A stretch of DNA of 64,000 nt. Origin: Apostichopus japonicus. Its lineage: Eukaryota > Echinodermata > Holothuroidea > Aspidochirotida > Stichopodidae. The DNA lies in contig NC_092562.1 in the NCBI RefSeq assembly GCF_037975245.1, positions 7,169,501 to 7,233,500 of the forward strand, written 5' to 3'. Positions 15,391-28,886 of this stretch are shown in pieces; positions within the stretch are counted from its first letter, which is position 1, and each line of letters starts with the position of its first letter. The translations under genes were made by a program, and so were the position numbers. The notes under the pieces were generated by a model. That model saw only the letters and a program-made list of their open reading frames with translations, ran no database searches and was not told the DNA's origin.

Positions 15391-17784
15391 ATGTGCGGTA
15401 CCGATCAATCGAATGTGCGGTACCGATCATTCGAATGTGCGGTACCGATCAATCGAATGTGCGGTACCGAACAATCGAATGTGCGGTACCGATAAATCGA
15501 ATGTGCGGTACCGATAAATCGAATGTGCGGTACCGATCAATCGAATGTGCGGTACCGATCAATCGAATGTGAGGTAGAGATAAATCGAATGTGCGGTACC
15601 GATCAATCAAATGTGCGGTAGTGATCAATCGAATGTGCGGTACCGATCAATCTAATGTGCGGTACCGATAAATCGAATGTGCGGTACCGATCAATCGAAT
15701 GTGAGGTAGAGATAAATCGAATGTGCGGTACCGATAAATCGAAAGTGCGGTACCGATCATTCGAATGTGCGGTACCGATCATTCGAATGTGCGGTACCGA
15801 TCAATCGAATGTGTGCTACCGTTCTATCGAATGTGCGGTACCGATAAATCGAATGTGCGGTACCGATCAATCGAATGTGCGGTAGAGATAAATCGAATGT
15901 GCGGTACCGATCAATCGAATGTGCGGTAGTGATCAATCGAATGTGCGGTACCGATCAATCTAATGTGCGGTACCGATAAATCGAATGTGCGGTAACGATC
16001 ATTCGAATGTTCGGTGCCGATAAATCGAATGTGAGGTACCGAAACATCGAATGTGCGGTACCGATAAATCGAATGTGCGGTACCGATCATTCGAATGTGC
16101 GGTACCGATCATTCGAATGTGCGGTACCGATCAATCGAATGTTCGGTACCGATCAATCGAATGTGCGATACCGATCAATAGAATGTGCGGTACCGATAAA
16201 TCGAATGTGCGGTACCTATAAATTCAATGTGCGGTACCGATAAATCGAATGTGCGGTAACGATCATTCGAATGTGCGGTACCGATCATTCGAATGTGAGG
16301 TACCGATCAATCGAATGTGCGGTACCGATCAATCGAATGTGCGGTACCGATCAATCGAATGTGCGGTACCGATCATTCGAATGTTCGGTACCGAATATTC
16401 GAATGTGCGGTACCGATCAATCGAATGTTCGGTACCGATCAATCGAATGTGCGATATCGATCAATAAAATGTGCGGTACCGAAAAATCGAAGTTGCGGTA
16501 CCGATAAATCGAATGTGCTGTACCTATAAATCGAATGTGCGGTACCGATCATTCGAATGTGCGGTACCGATAAATCGAATGTGCGGTACCGATAAATCGA
16601 ATGTGCGGTACCGATCATTCGAATGTGCGGTAACGATCATTCGATTGTTCGGTTTCGATCAATCGAATGTTCGGTACCGATCAATCGAAAGTGCGGTACC
16701 GAACAATCGAATGTGCGGTAGTGATCAATCGAAAGTGCGGTACCGATAAATCGAATGTGCGGTACCGATAAATCGAATGTGCGGTACCGATCATTCGGAT
16801 GTGCGGTACCGCTCAATCGAAAGTGCGGTACCGAACATTCGAATGTGGGGTACCGATAAATCGAAAGTACGGTACCTAACAATCGAATGTGCGGTACCGA
16901 TCAATCGAATGTGCGGTACCGATCATTCGAATGTGCGGTACCGATCAATCGAAAGTGCGGTACCGAACAATCGAATGTGCGGTACCGATAAATCGAATGT
17001 GCGGTACCGATAAATCGAATGTGCGGTAGAGATAAATCGAATGTGCGGTACCGATAAATCGAATGTGCGGTACCGATCATTCGAATGTGCGGTACCGATC
17101 AATCGAATGTTCGGTACCGATCAATCGAATGTGCGATACCGATCAATAGAATGTGCGGTACCGATAAATCGAATGTGCGGTACCGATAAATCGAATGTGC
17201 GGTACCGATAAATCGAATGTGCGGTACCTATAAATCCAATGTGCGGTACCGATAAATCGAATGTGCGGTACCGATCAATCGAATGTGCAGTATCGATCAA
17301 TCGAATGTGCGGTACCGATCAATCGAATGTGCGGTACCGATAAATCGAATGTGCGGTACCGATAAATCGAATGTGCGGTAACGATCAATCGAATGTGAGG
17401 TACCGATCAATCGAATGTGCGGTACCGATCAATCGAATGTGCGGTACCGATCATTCGAATGTGAGGTACCGATCAATCGAATGTGCGGTACCGATCAATC
17501 GAATGTGCGGTACCGATCAATCGAATGTGCGGTACCGATCATTCGAATGTTCGGTACCAAATATTCGAATGTGCGGTACCGATCAATCGAATGTTCGGTA
17601 CCGATCAATCGAATGTGCGATATCGATCAATAGAATGTGCGGTACCGAAAAATCGAAGGTGCGGTACCGATAAATCGAATGTGCGGTACCTATAAATCGA
17701 ATGTGCGGTACCGATCAATAGAATGTGCGGTACCGAAAAATCGAATGTGCGGTACCGATAAATCGAATGTGCGGTACCTATAAA

Positions 17785-20700
17785 TCGAATGTGCGGTACC
17801 GATAAATAGAATGTGCGGTACCGATAAATCGAATGTGCGATACCTATAAAACGAATGTGCGGAAACGATCATTCGAATGTGCGGTACCGATCAATCGAAT
17901 GTTCGGTACCGATCAATCGAATGTGCGATACCGATCAATAGAATGTGCGGTACCGATAAATCGAATGTGCGGTACCGATAAATCGAATGTGCGGTACCTA
18001 TAAATCGAATGTGCGGTACCGATCATTCGAATGTGCGGTACCGATAAATCGAATGTGCGGTACTTATAAATCGATTGTGCGGTACCGATCATTCGAATGT
18101 GCGATACCGATCATTCGAATGTTCGGTATCGGTCAATCGAATGTGCGGTACCTATCAATCGAATGTGCGGTACCGAACAATCGAATATGCGGTAGTGATC
18201 AATCGAATGTGCGGTACCGATAAATCGAATGTGCGGTACCAATCATTCGAATGTGCGGTACCGATCAATCGAATGTAAGGTATAGATAAATGGAATGTGC
18301 GGTACCGATCAATCTAATGTGCGGTAGTGATCAATCGAATGTGCGGTACCGATCAATCTAATGTGCGGTACCGATAAATCGAATGTTCGGTACCGACCAA
18401 TCGAATGTGCGGTACCGATCAATCGAATGTGCGGTACCGATCAATCAAATGTGCGGTACCGATCAATCGAATGTGCGGTACCGATCATTCGAATGTTCGG
18501 TACCGATCATTCGAATGTGCGGTACCGATAAATCGAATGTGCGGTACCGATAAATCGAATGTGCGGTACCTATAAATCGAATGTGCGGTACCGATAAATC
18601 GAATGTGCGGTACCGATCATTCGAATGTGCGGTATCGATCATTCGAATGTGCGGTACCGATCATTCGAATAAGCGGGACCGATAAATCGAATGTGCCGGG
18701 ACCGATAAATCGAAAGTGCGTTACCGCTCAATTGAAAGTGCGGTACCGAACATTCGAATGTGCGGTAGTGATAAATCGAATGTGCGGTACCGATAAATCG
18801 AATGTACGGTACCGATCAATCGAATGTGCGGTACCGATAAATCGAATGTGCGGTACCGACCAATCGAATGTGCAGTATCGATCATTCGAATGTGCGGTAC
18901 CGATCATTCGAATGTTCGGTACCGAATATTCGAATGTGCGGTACCGATAAATCGAATGTGCGGTACCTATAAATCGAATGTGCGGTACCGATTATTCGAA
19001 TGTGCGGTACCGATAAATCGAATGTGCGGTACCTATAAATCGAATGTGCGGTACCGATCATTCGAATGTGCGGTAACGATCATTCGAATGTTCGGTATCG
19101 ATCAATCGAATGTGCGGTACCGATCAATCGAAAGTGCGGTAGTGATCAATCGAAAGTGCGGTACCGATAAATCGAATGTGCGGTACCGATCATTCGAATG
19201 TGCGATACCGATCATTTGAATGTTCGGTATCGGTGAATCGAATGTGCGGTACCTATCAATCGAATGTGCGGTACCGATCAATCGAATGTCCGGTAGAGAT
19301 AAATGGAATGTGCGGTACCGATCAATCGAATGTGCGGTAGTGATCAATCGAATGTGCGGTACCGATCAATCTAATGTGCGGTAGAGATAAATCGAATGTG
19401 CGGTACCGATCATTCGAATGTGAGGTACAGATCAATCGAATGTGCGGTACCGATCAATCGAATGTGCGGTACCGATCAATCGAATGTGCGGTACCGATAA
19501 ATCGAATGTGCGGTACCTATCAATCGAATGTGCGGTACCGATCAATCGAATGTCCGGTAGAGATAAATGGAATGTGCGGTACCGATCAATCGAATGTGCG
19601 GTAGTGATCAATCGAATGTGCGGTACCGATCAATCTAATGTGCGGTAGAGATAAATCGAATGTGCGGTACCGATCATTCGAATGTGAGGTACAGATCAAT
19701 CGAATGTGCGGTACCGATCAATCGAATGTGCGGTACCGATCAATCGAATGTGCGGTACCGATCATTCGAATGTTCGGTACCGAATATTCGAATGTGCGGT
19801 ACCGATAAATCGAATGTGCGGTACCTATAAATCGAATGTGCGGTACCGATTTTTCGAATGTGCGGTACCGATAAATCGAATGTGCGGTACCTATAAATCG
19901 AATGTGCGGTACCGATCATTCGAATGTTCGGTACCGAATATTCGAATGTGCGGTACCGATAAATCGAATGTGCGGTACCTATAAATCGAATGTACGGTAC
20001 CGATTATTCGAATTTGCGGTACCGATAAATCGAATGTGCGGTACCTATAAATCGAATGTGCGGTACCGATCATTCGAATGTGCGGTAACGATCAATCGAA
20101 TGTTCGGTATCGATCAATCGAATGTGCGGTAGTGATCAATCGAAAGTGCGGTAGTGATCAATCGAAAGTGCGGTACCGATAAATCGAATGTGCGGTACCG
20201 ATCATTCGAATGTGCGATACCGATCATTTGAATGTTCGGTATCGGTCAATCGAATGTGCGGTACCTATTAATCGAATGTGCGGTACCGATCAATCGAATG
20301 TCCGGTAGAGATAAATGGAATGTGCGGTACCGATCAATCGAATGTGCGGTAGTGATCAATCGAATGTGCGGTACCGATCAATCTAATGTGCGGTACCGAT
20401 AAATCGAATGTGCGGTACCGATCATTCGAATGTGCGGTACCGCTCAATCGAAAGTGCGGTACCGAACATTCGAATGTGGGGTACCGATAAATCGAAAGTG
20501 CGGTACATAACAATCGAATGTGCGGTACCGATCAATCGAATGTGCTGTACCGATCATTCGAATGTGCGGTACCGATCAATCGAATGTGCGGTACCGAACA
20601 ATCGAATGTGCGGTACCGATAAATCGAATGTCCGGTGCCGTTCTATCGATTGTGCGGTACCCATAAATCGAATGTGCAGTACCGGTCAATCGAATGTCCG

Positions 20701-23198
20701 GTAGAGATAACTCGAATGTGCGGTACCGATCAATCGAATGTGCGGTAGTGATCAATCGAATGTGCGGTACCGATCAATCTAATGTGCGGTACCGATAAAT
20801 CGAATGTGCGATACCGATCATTCGAATGTGCGGTACCGATCATTCGAATGTGCGGTACCGAACAATCGAATGTTCGGTACCGATCAATCGAATGTGCGAT
20901 ACCGATCAATAGAATGTGCGGTACCGATAAATCGAATGTGCGGTACCGATAAATCGAATGTGCGGTACCTATAAATCCAATGTGCGGTACCGATAAATCG
21001 AATGTGCGGTACCGATCATTCGAATGTGCAGTATCGATCAATCGAATGTGCGGTACCGATCATTCGAATGTGCGGTACCGATCAATCGAATGTTCGGTAC
21101 CGATCAATCGAATGTGCGATACCGATCAATAGAATGTGCGGTACCGATAAATCGAATGTGCGGTACCGATAAATCCAATGTGCGGTACCTATAAATCCAA
21201 TGTGCGGTACCGATAAATCGAATGTGCGGTACCGATCATTCGAATGTGCAGTATCGATCAATCGAATGTGCGGTACCGATCATTCAAATGTGCGGTACCG
21301 ATCAATCGAATGTTCGGTACCGATCAATCGAATGTGCGGTACCGATCAATCGAAAGTGCGGTACCGAACAATCGAATGTGCGGTAGTGATCAATCGAAAG
21401 TGCGGTACCGATCAATCGAATGTCCGGTAGAGATAAATGGAATGTGCGGTACCGATCAATCGAATGTGCGGTAGTGATCAATCGAATGTGCGGTACCGAT
21501 CAATCGAATGTGCGGTACCGATAAATCGAATGTGCGGTACCGATCAATCGAATGTGCGGTACCGATCATTCGAATGTGAGGTACCGATCAATCGAATGTG
21601 CGGTACCGATCAATCGAATGTGCGGTACCGATCAATCGAATGTGCGGTACCGATCATTCGAATGTTCGGTACCAAATATTCGAATGTGCGGTACCGATCA
21701 ATCGAATGTTCGGTACCGATCAATCGAATGTGCGATATCGATCAATAGAATGTGCGGTACCGAAAAATCGAAGGTGCGGTACCGATAAATCGAATGTGCG
21801 GTACCTATAAATCGAATGTGCGGTACCGATCAATAGAATGTGCGGTACCGAAAAATCGAAGGTGCGGTACCGATAAATCGAATGTGCGGTACCTATAAAT
21901 CGAATGTGCGGTACCGATAAATAGAATGTGCGGTAATGATAAATCGAATGTGCGATACCTATAAAACGAATGTGCGGAAACGATCATTCGAATGTGCGGT
22001 ACCGATCAATCGAATGTTCGGTACCGATCAATCGAATGTGCGATACCGATCAATAGAATGTGCGGTACCGATAAATCGAATGTGCGGTACCGATAAATCG
22101 AATGTGCGGTACCTATAAATCGAATGTGCGGTACCGATCATTCGAATGTGCGGTACCGATAAATCGAATGTGCGGTACCTATAAATCGATTGTGCGGTAC
22201 CGATCATTCGAATGTGCGATACCGATCATTCGAATGTTCGGTATCGGTCAATCGAATGTGCGGTACCTATCAATCGAATGTGCGGTACCGAACAATCGAA
22301 TATGCGGTAGTGATCAATCGAATTTGCGGTACCGATAAATCGAATGTGCGGTACCAATCATTCGAATGTGCGGTACCGATCAATCGAATGTCCGGTATAG
22401 ATAAATGGAATGTGCGGTACCGATCAATCTAATGTGCGGTAGTGATCAATCGAATGTGCGGTACCGATCAATCTAATGTGCGGTACCGATAAATCGAATG
22501 TTCGGTACCGACCAATCGAATGTGCGGTACCGATAAATAGAATGTTCAGTACCGATCAATCAAATGTGCGGTACCGATCAATCGAATGTGCGGTACCGAT
22601 CATTCGAATGTTCGGTACCGATCATTCGAATGTGCGGTACCGATAAATCGAATGTGCGGTACCGATAAATCGAATGTGCGGTACCTATAAATCGAATGTG
22701 CGGTACCGATAAATCGAATGTGCGGTACCGATCATTCGAATGTGCAGTATCGATCATTCGAATGTGCGGTACCGATCATTCGAATAAGCGGGACCGATAA
22801 ATCGAATGTGCCGGGACCGATAAATCGAAAGTGCGTTACCGCTCAATTGAAAGTGCGGTACCGAACATTCGAATGTGCGGTACCGATAAATCCAATGTGC
22901 GGTACCTATAAATCCAATGTGCGGTACCGATAAATCGAATGTGCGATACCGATCATTCGAATGTGCGGTACCGATCATTCGAATGTGCGGTACCGAACAA
23001 TCGAATGTTCGGTACCGATCAATCGAATGTGCGATACCGATCAATAGAATGTGCGGTACCGATAAATCGAATGTGCGGTACCGATAAATCGAATGTGCGG
23101 TACATATAAATCCAATGTGCGGTACCGATAAATCGAATGTGCGGTACCGATCATTCGAATGTGCAGTATCGATCAATCGAATGTGCGGTACCGATCAT
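17785..23198 (+). repeat. 5,414-base higher-order unit, copy 1
   Basis: This segment is repeated immediately downstream (23,199-28,612) at a constant offset of 5,414 bases, which is 246 monomers plus two bases. The junction lies in the shared tcgaatgtgcggtaccgat context before a gataaatag unit. Every diagnostic variant I compared is in the same order in both copies, including the 23-base gaatgtgccggg unit (18,688-18,710) and the ggtacataac unit. The only difference I noticed was at 19,235 (G here, C at 24,649). Such similarity means a recent tandem duplication, or an assembly artefact. Confidence 0.9.
18688..18710 (+). repeat. 23-base length-variant monomer
   Basis: This unit reads gaatgtgccgggacc in place of gaatgtgcggtacc, which adds one base and destroys the GGTACC palindrome. 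The same rare unit, always just after a gaataagcgggacc unit, recurs near 22,808, 24,102, 28,216, 30,526, 33,629, 51,209 and 56,163. It tags one higher-order module and shifts the reading frame of any translation through the array. Confidence 0.85.
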
Positions 23199-26100
23199 TC
23201 GAATGTGCGGTACCGATAAATAGAATGTGCGGTACCGATAAATCGAATGTGCGATACCTATAAAACGAATGTGCGGAAACGATCATTCGAATGTGCGGTA
23301 CCGATCAATCGAATGTTCGGTACCGATCAATCGAATGTGCGATACCGATCAATAGAATGTGCGGTACCGATAAATCGAATGTGCGGTACCGATAAATCGA
23401 ATGTGCGGTACCTATAAATCGAATGTGCGGTACCGATCATTCGAATGTGCGGTACCGATAAATCGAATGTGCGGTACTTATAAATCGATTGTGCGGTACC
23501 GATCATTCGAATGTGCGATACCGATCATTCGAATGTTCGGTATCGGTCAATCGAATGTGCGGTACCTATCAATCGAATGTGCGGTACCGAACAATCGAAT
23601 ATGCGGTAGTGATCAATCGAATGTGCGGTACCGATAAATCGAATGTGCGGTACCAATCATTCGAATGTGCGGTACCGATCAATCGAATGTAAGGTATAGA
23701 TAAATGGAATGTGCGGTACCGATCAATCTAATGTGCGGTAGTGATCAATCGAATGTGCGGTACCGATCAATCTAATGTGCGGTACCGATAAATCGAATGT
23801 TCGGTACCGACCAATCGAATGTGCGGTACCGATCAATCGAATGTGCGGTACCGATCAATCAAATGTGCGGTACCGATCAATCGAATGTGCGGTACCGATC
23901 ATTCGAATGTTCGGTACCGATCATTCGAATGTGCGGTACCGATAAATCGAATGTGCGGTACCGATAAATCGAATGTGCGGTACCTATAAATCGAATGTGC
24001 GGTACCGATAAATCGAATGTGCGGTACCGATCATTCGAATGTGCGGTATCGATCATTCGAATGTGCGGTACCGATCATTCGAATAAGCGGGACCGATAAA
24101 TCGAATGTGCCGGGACCGATAAATCGAAAGTGCGTTACCGCTCAATTGAAAGTGCGGTACCGAACATTCGAATGTGCGGTAGTGATAAATCGAATGTGCG
24201 GTACCGATAAATCGAATGTACGGTACCGATCAATCGAATGTGCGGTACCGATAAATCGAATGTGCGGTACCGACCAATCGAATGTGCAGTATCGATCATT
24301 CGAATGTGCGGTACCGATCATTCGAATGTTCGGTACCGAATATTCGAATGTGCGGTACCGATAAATCGAATGTGCGGTACCTATAAATCGAATGTGCGGT
24401 ACCGATTATTCGAATGTGCGGTACCGATAAATCGAATGTGCGGTACCTATAAATCGAATGTGCGGTACCGATCATTCGAATGTGCGGTAACGATCATTCG
24501 AATGTTCGGTATCGATCAATCGAATGTGCGGTACCGATCAATCGAAAGTGCGGTAGTGATCAATCGAAAGTGCGGTACCGATAAATCGAATGTGCGGTAC
24601 CGATCATTCGAATGTGCGATACCGATCATTTGAATGTTCGGTATCGGTCAATCGAATGTGCGGTACCTATCAATCGAATGTGCGGTACCGATCAATCGAA
24701 TGTCCGGTAGAGATAAATGGAATGTGCGGTACCGATCAATCGAATGTGCGGTAGTGATCAATCGAATGTGCGGTACCGATCAATCTAATGTGCGGTAGAG
24801 ATAAATCGAATGTGCGGTACCGATCATTCGAATGTGAGGTACAGATCAATCGAATGTGCGGTACCGATCAATCGAATGTGCGGTACCGATCAATCGAATG
24901 TGCGGTACCGATAAATCGAATGTGCGGTACCTATCAATCGAATGTGCGGTACCGATCAATCGAATGTCCGGTAGAGATAAATGGAATGTGCGGTACCGAT
25001 CAATCGAATGTGCGGTAGTGATCAATCGAATGTGCGGTACCGATCAATCTAATGTGCGGTAGAGATAAATCGAATGTGCGGTACCGATCATTCGAATGTG
25101 AGGTACAGATCAATCGAATGTGCGGTACCGATCAATCGAATGTGCGGTACCGATCAATCGAATGTGCGGTACCGATCATTCGAATGTTCGGTACCGAATA
25201 TTCGAATGTGCGGTACCGATAAATCGAATGTGCGGTACCTATAAATCGAATGTGCGGTACCGATTTTTCGAATGTGCGGTACCGATAAATCGAATGTGCG
25301 GTACCTATAAATCGAATGTGCGGTACCGATCATTCGAATGTTCGGTACCGAATATTCGAATGTGCGGTACCGATAAATCGAATGTGCGGTACCTATAAAT
25401 CGAATGTACGGTACCGATTATTCGAATTTGCGGTACCGATAAATCGAATGTGCGGTACCTATAAATCGAATGTGCGGTACCGATCATTCGAATGTGCGGT
25501 AACGATCAATCGAATGTTCGGTATCGATCAATCGAATGTGCGGTAGTGATCAATCGAAAGTGCGGTAGTGATCAATCGAAAGTGCGGTACCGATAAATCG
25601 AATGTGCGGTACCGATCATTCGAATGTGCGATACCGATCATTTGAATGTTCGGTATCGGTCAATCGAATGTGCGGTACCTATTAATCGAATGTGCGGTAC
25701 CGATCAATCGAATGTCCGGTAGAGATAAATGGAATGTGCGGTACCGATCAATCGAATGTGCGGTAGTGATCAATCGAATGTGCGGTACCGATCAATCTAA
25801 TGTGCGGTACCGATAAATCGAATGTGCGGTACCGATCATTCGAATGTGCGGTACCGCTCAATCGAAAGTGCGGTACCGAACATTCGAATGTGGGGTACCG
25901 ATAAATCGAAAGTGCGGTACATAACAATCGAATGTGCGGTACCGATCAATCGAATGTGCTGTACCGATCATTCGAATGTGCGGTACCGATCAATCGAATG
26001 TGCGGTACCGAACAATCGAATGTGCGGTACCGATAAATCGAATGTCCGGTGCCGTTCTATCGATTGTGCGGTACCCATAAATCGAATGTGCAGTACCGGT

Positions 26101-28612
26101 CAATCGAATGTCCGGTAGAGATAACTCGAATGTGCGGTACCGATCAATCGAATGTGCGGTAGTGATCAATCGAATGTGCGGTACCGATCAATCTAATGTG
26201 CGGTACCGATAAATCGAATGTGCGATACCGATCATTCGAATGTGCGGTACCGATCATTCGAATGTGCGGTACCGAACAATCGAATGTTCGGTACCGATCA
26301 ATCGAATGTGCGATACCGATCAATAGAATGTGCGGTACCGATAAATCGAATGTGCGGTACCGATAAATCGAATGTGCGGTACCTATAAATCCAATGTGCG
26401 GTACCGATAAATCGAATGTGCGGTACCGATCATTCGAATGTGCAGTATCGATCAATCGAATGTGCGGTACCGATCATTCGAATGTGCGGTACCGATCAAT
26501 CGAATGTTCGGTACCGATCAATCGAATGTGCGATACCGATCAATAGAATGTGCGGTACCGATAAATCGAATGTGCGGTACCGATAAATCCAATGTGCGGT
26601 ACCTATAAATCCAATGTGCGGTACCGATAAATCGAATGTGCGGTACCGATCATTCGAATGTGCAGTATCGATCAATCGAATGTGCGGTACCGATCATTCA
26701 AATGTGCGGTACCGATCAATCGAATGTTCGGTACCGATCAATCGAATGTGCGGTACCGATCAATCGAAAGTGCGGTACCGAACAATCGAATGTGCGGTAG
26801 TGATCAATCGAAAGTGCGGTACCGATCAATCGAATGTCCGGTAGAGATAAATGGAATGTGCGGTACCGATCAATCGAATGTGCGGTAGTGATCAATCGAA
26901 TGTGCGGTACCGATCAATCGAATGTGCGGTACCGATAAATCGAATGTGCGGTACCGATCAATCGAATGTGCGGTACCGATCATTCGAATGTGAGGTACCG
27001 ATCAATCGAATGTGCGGTACCGATCAATCGAATGTGCGGTACCGATCAATCGAATGTGCGGTACCGATCATTCGAATGTTCGGTACCAAATATTCGAATG
27101 TGCGGTACCGATCAATCGAATGTTCGGTACCGATCAATCGAATGTGCGATATCGATCAATAGAATGTGCGGTACCGAAAAATCGAAGGTGCGGTACCGAT
27201 AAATCGAATGTGCGGTACCTATAAATCGAATGTGCGGTACCGATCAATAGAATGTGCGGTACCGAAAAATCGAAGGTGCGGTACCGATAAATCGAATGTG
27301 CGGTACCTATAAATCGAATGTGCGGTACCGATAAATAGAATGTGCGGTAATGATAAATCGAATGTGCGATACCTATAAAACGAATGTGCGGAAACGATCA
27401 TTCGAATGTGCGGTACCGATCAATCGAATGTTCGGTACCGATCAATCGAATGTGCGATACCGATCAATAGAATGTGCGGTACCGATAAATCGAATGTGCG
27501 GTACCGATAAATCGAATGTGCGGTACCTATAAATCGAATGTGCGGTACCGATCATTCGAATGTGCGGTACCGATAAATCGAATGTGCGGTACCTATAAAT
27601 CGATTGTGCGGTACCGATCATTCGAATGTGCGATACCGATCATTCGAATGTTCGGTATCGGTCAATCGAATGTGCGGTACCTATCAATCGAATGTGCGGT
27701 ACCGAACAATCGAATATGCGGTAGTGATCAATCGAATTTGCGGTACCGATAAATCGAATGTGCGGTACCAATCATTCGAATGTGCGGTACCGATCAATCG
27801 AATGTCCGGTATAGATAAATGGAATGTGCGGTACCGATCAATCTAATGTGCGGTAGTGATCAATCGAATGTGCGGTACCGATCAATCTAATGTGCGGTAC
27901 CGATAAATCGAATGTTCGGTACCGACCAATCGAATGTGCGGTACCGATAAATAGAATGTTCAGTACCGATCAATCAAATGTGCGGTACCGATCAATCGAA
28001 TGTGCGGTACCGATCATTCGAATGTTCGGTACCGATCATTCGAATGTGCGGTACCGATAAATCGAATGTGCGGTACCGATAAATCGAATGTGCGGTACCT
28101 ATAAATCGAATGTGCGGTACCGATAAATCGAATGTGCGGTACCGATCATTCGAATGTGCAGTATCGATCATTCGAATGTGCGGTACCGATCATTCGAATA
28201 AGCGGGACCGATAAATCGAATGTGCCGGGACCGATAAATCGAAAGTGCGTTACCGCTCAATTGAAAGTGCGGTACCGAACATTCGAATGTGCGGTACCGA
28301 TAAATCCAATGTGCGGTACCTATAAATCCAATGTGCGGTACCGATAAATCGAATGTGCGATACCGATCATTCGAATGTGCGGTACCGATCATTCGAATGT
28401 GCGGTACCGAACAATCGAATGTTCGGTACCGATCAATCGAATGTGCGATACCGATCAATAGAATGTGCGGTACCGATAAATCGAATGTGCGGTACCGATA
28501 AATCGAATGTGCGGTACATATAAATCCAATGTGCGGTACCGATAAATCGAATGTGCGGTACCGATCATTCGAATGTGCAGTATCGATCAATCGAATGTGC
28601 GGTACCGATCAT
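23199..28612 (+). repeat. 5,414-base higher-order unit, copy 2
   Basis: This is the tandem partner of 17,785-23,198. Identity continues about 19 bases past the nominal end, to about 28,631, where the first copy reads gataaatag and this one reads gatcaatcg. Beyond that point comes a roughly 200-base patch with a different variant signature, and then a partial third copy begins at 28,866. Confidence 0.9.
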
Positions 28613-28669
28613 TCGAATGTGCGGTACCGATCAATCGAATGTTCGGTACCGATCAATCGAATGTGCGAT

Positions 28670-28886
28670 ACCGATCAATCGAAAGTGCGGTACCGAACAA
28701 TCGAATGTGCGGTAGTGATCAATCGAATGTGCGGTACCGATAAATCGAATGTTCGGTACCGATCAATCGAATGTGCAGTACCGATCAATCGATTGTGCGG
28801 TATCTATAAATCGAATGTGCGGTACCGATCATTCGAATGGGCGGTTCCGATCAATCTAATGTGCGGTACCGATAAATCGAATGTGC
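28670..28886 (+). repeat. Variant block shared with the inverted arm
   Basis: This block lies between the 5,414-base duplication and the partial third copy. It carries a gaatgggcggttccg unit, a gtgcagtaccg unit, a cgattgtgcggtatctataaat unit and gatcaatctaatg. The same units occur in the same order, as reverse complement, at about 61,037-61,253 and again with small differences at about 60,139-60,355. Position 28,862 pairs with 61,061 and 28,681 with 61,242. I read the forward and the 61 kb copies as identical between those points. The gaatgggcggttccg unit was not seen elsewhere in the forward array. Confidence 0.85.
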
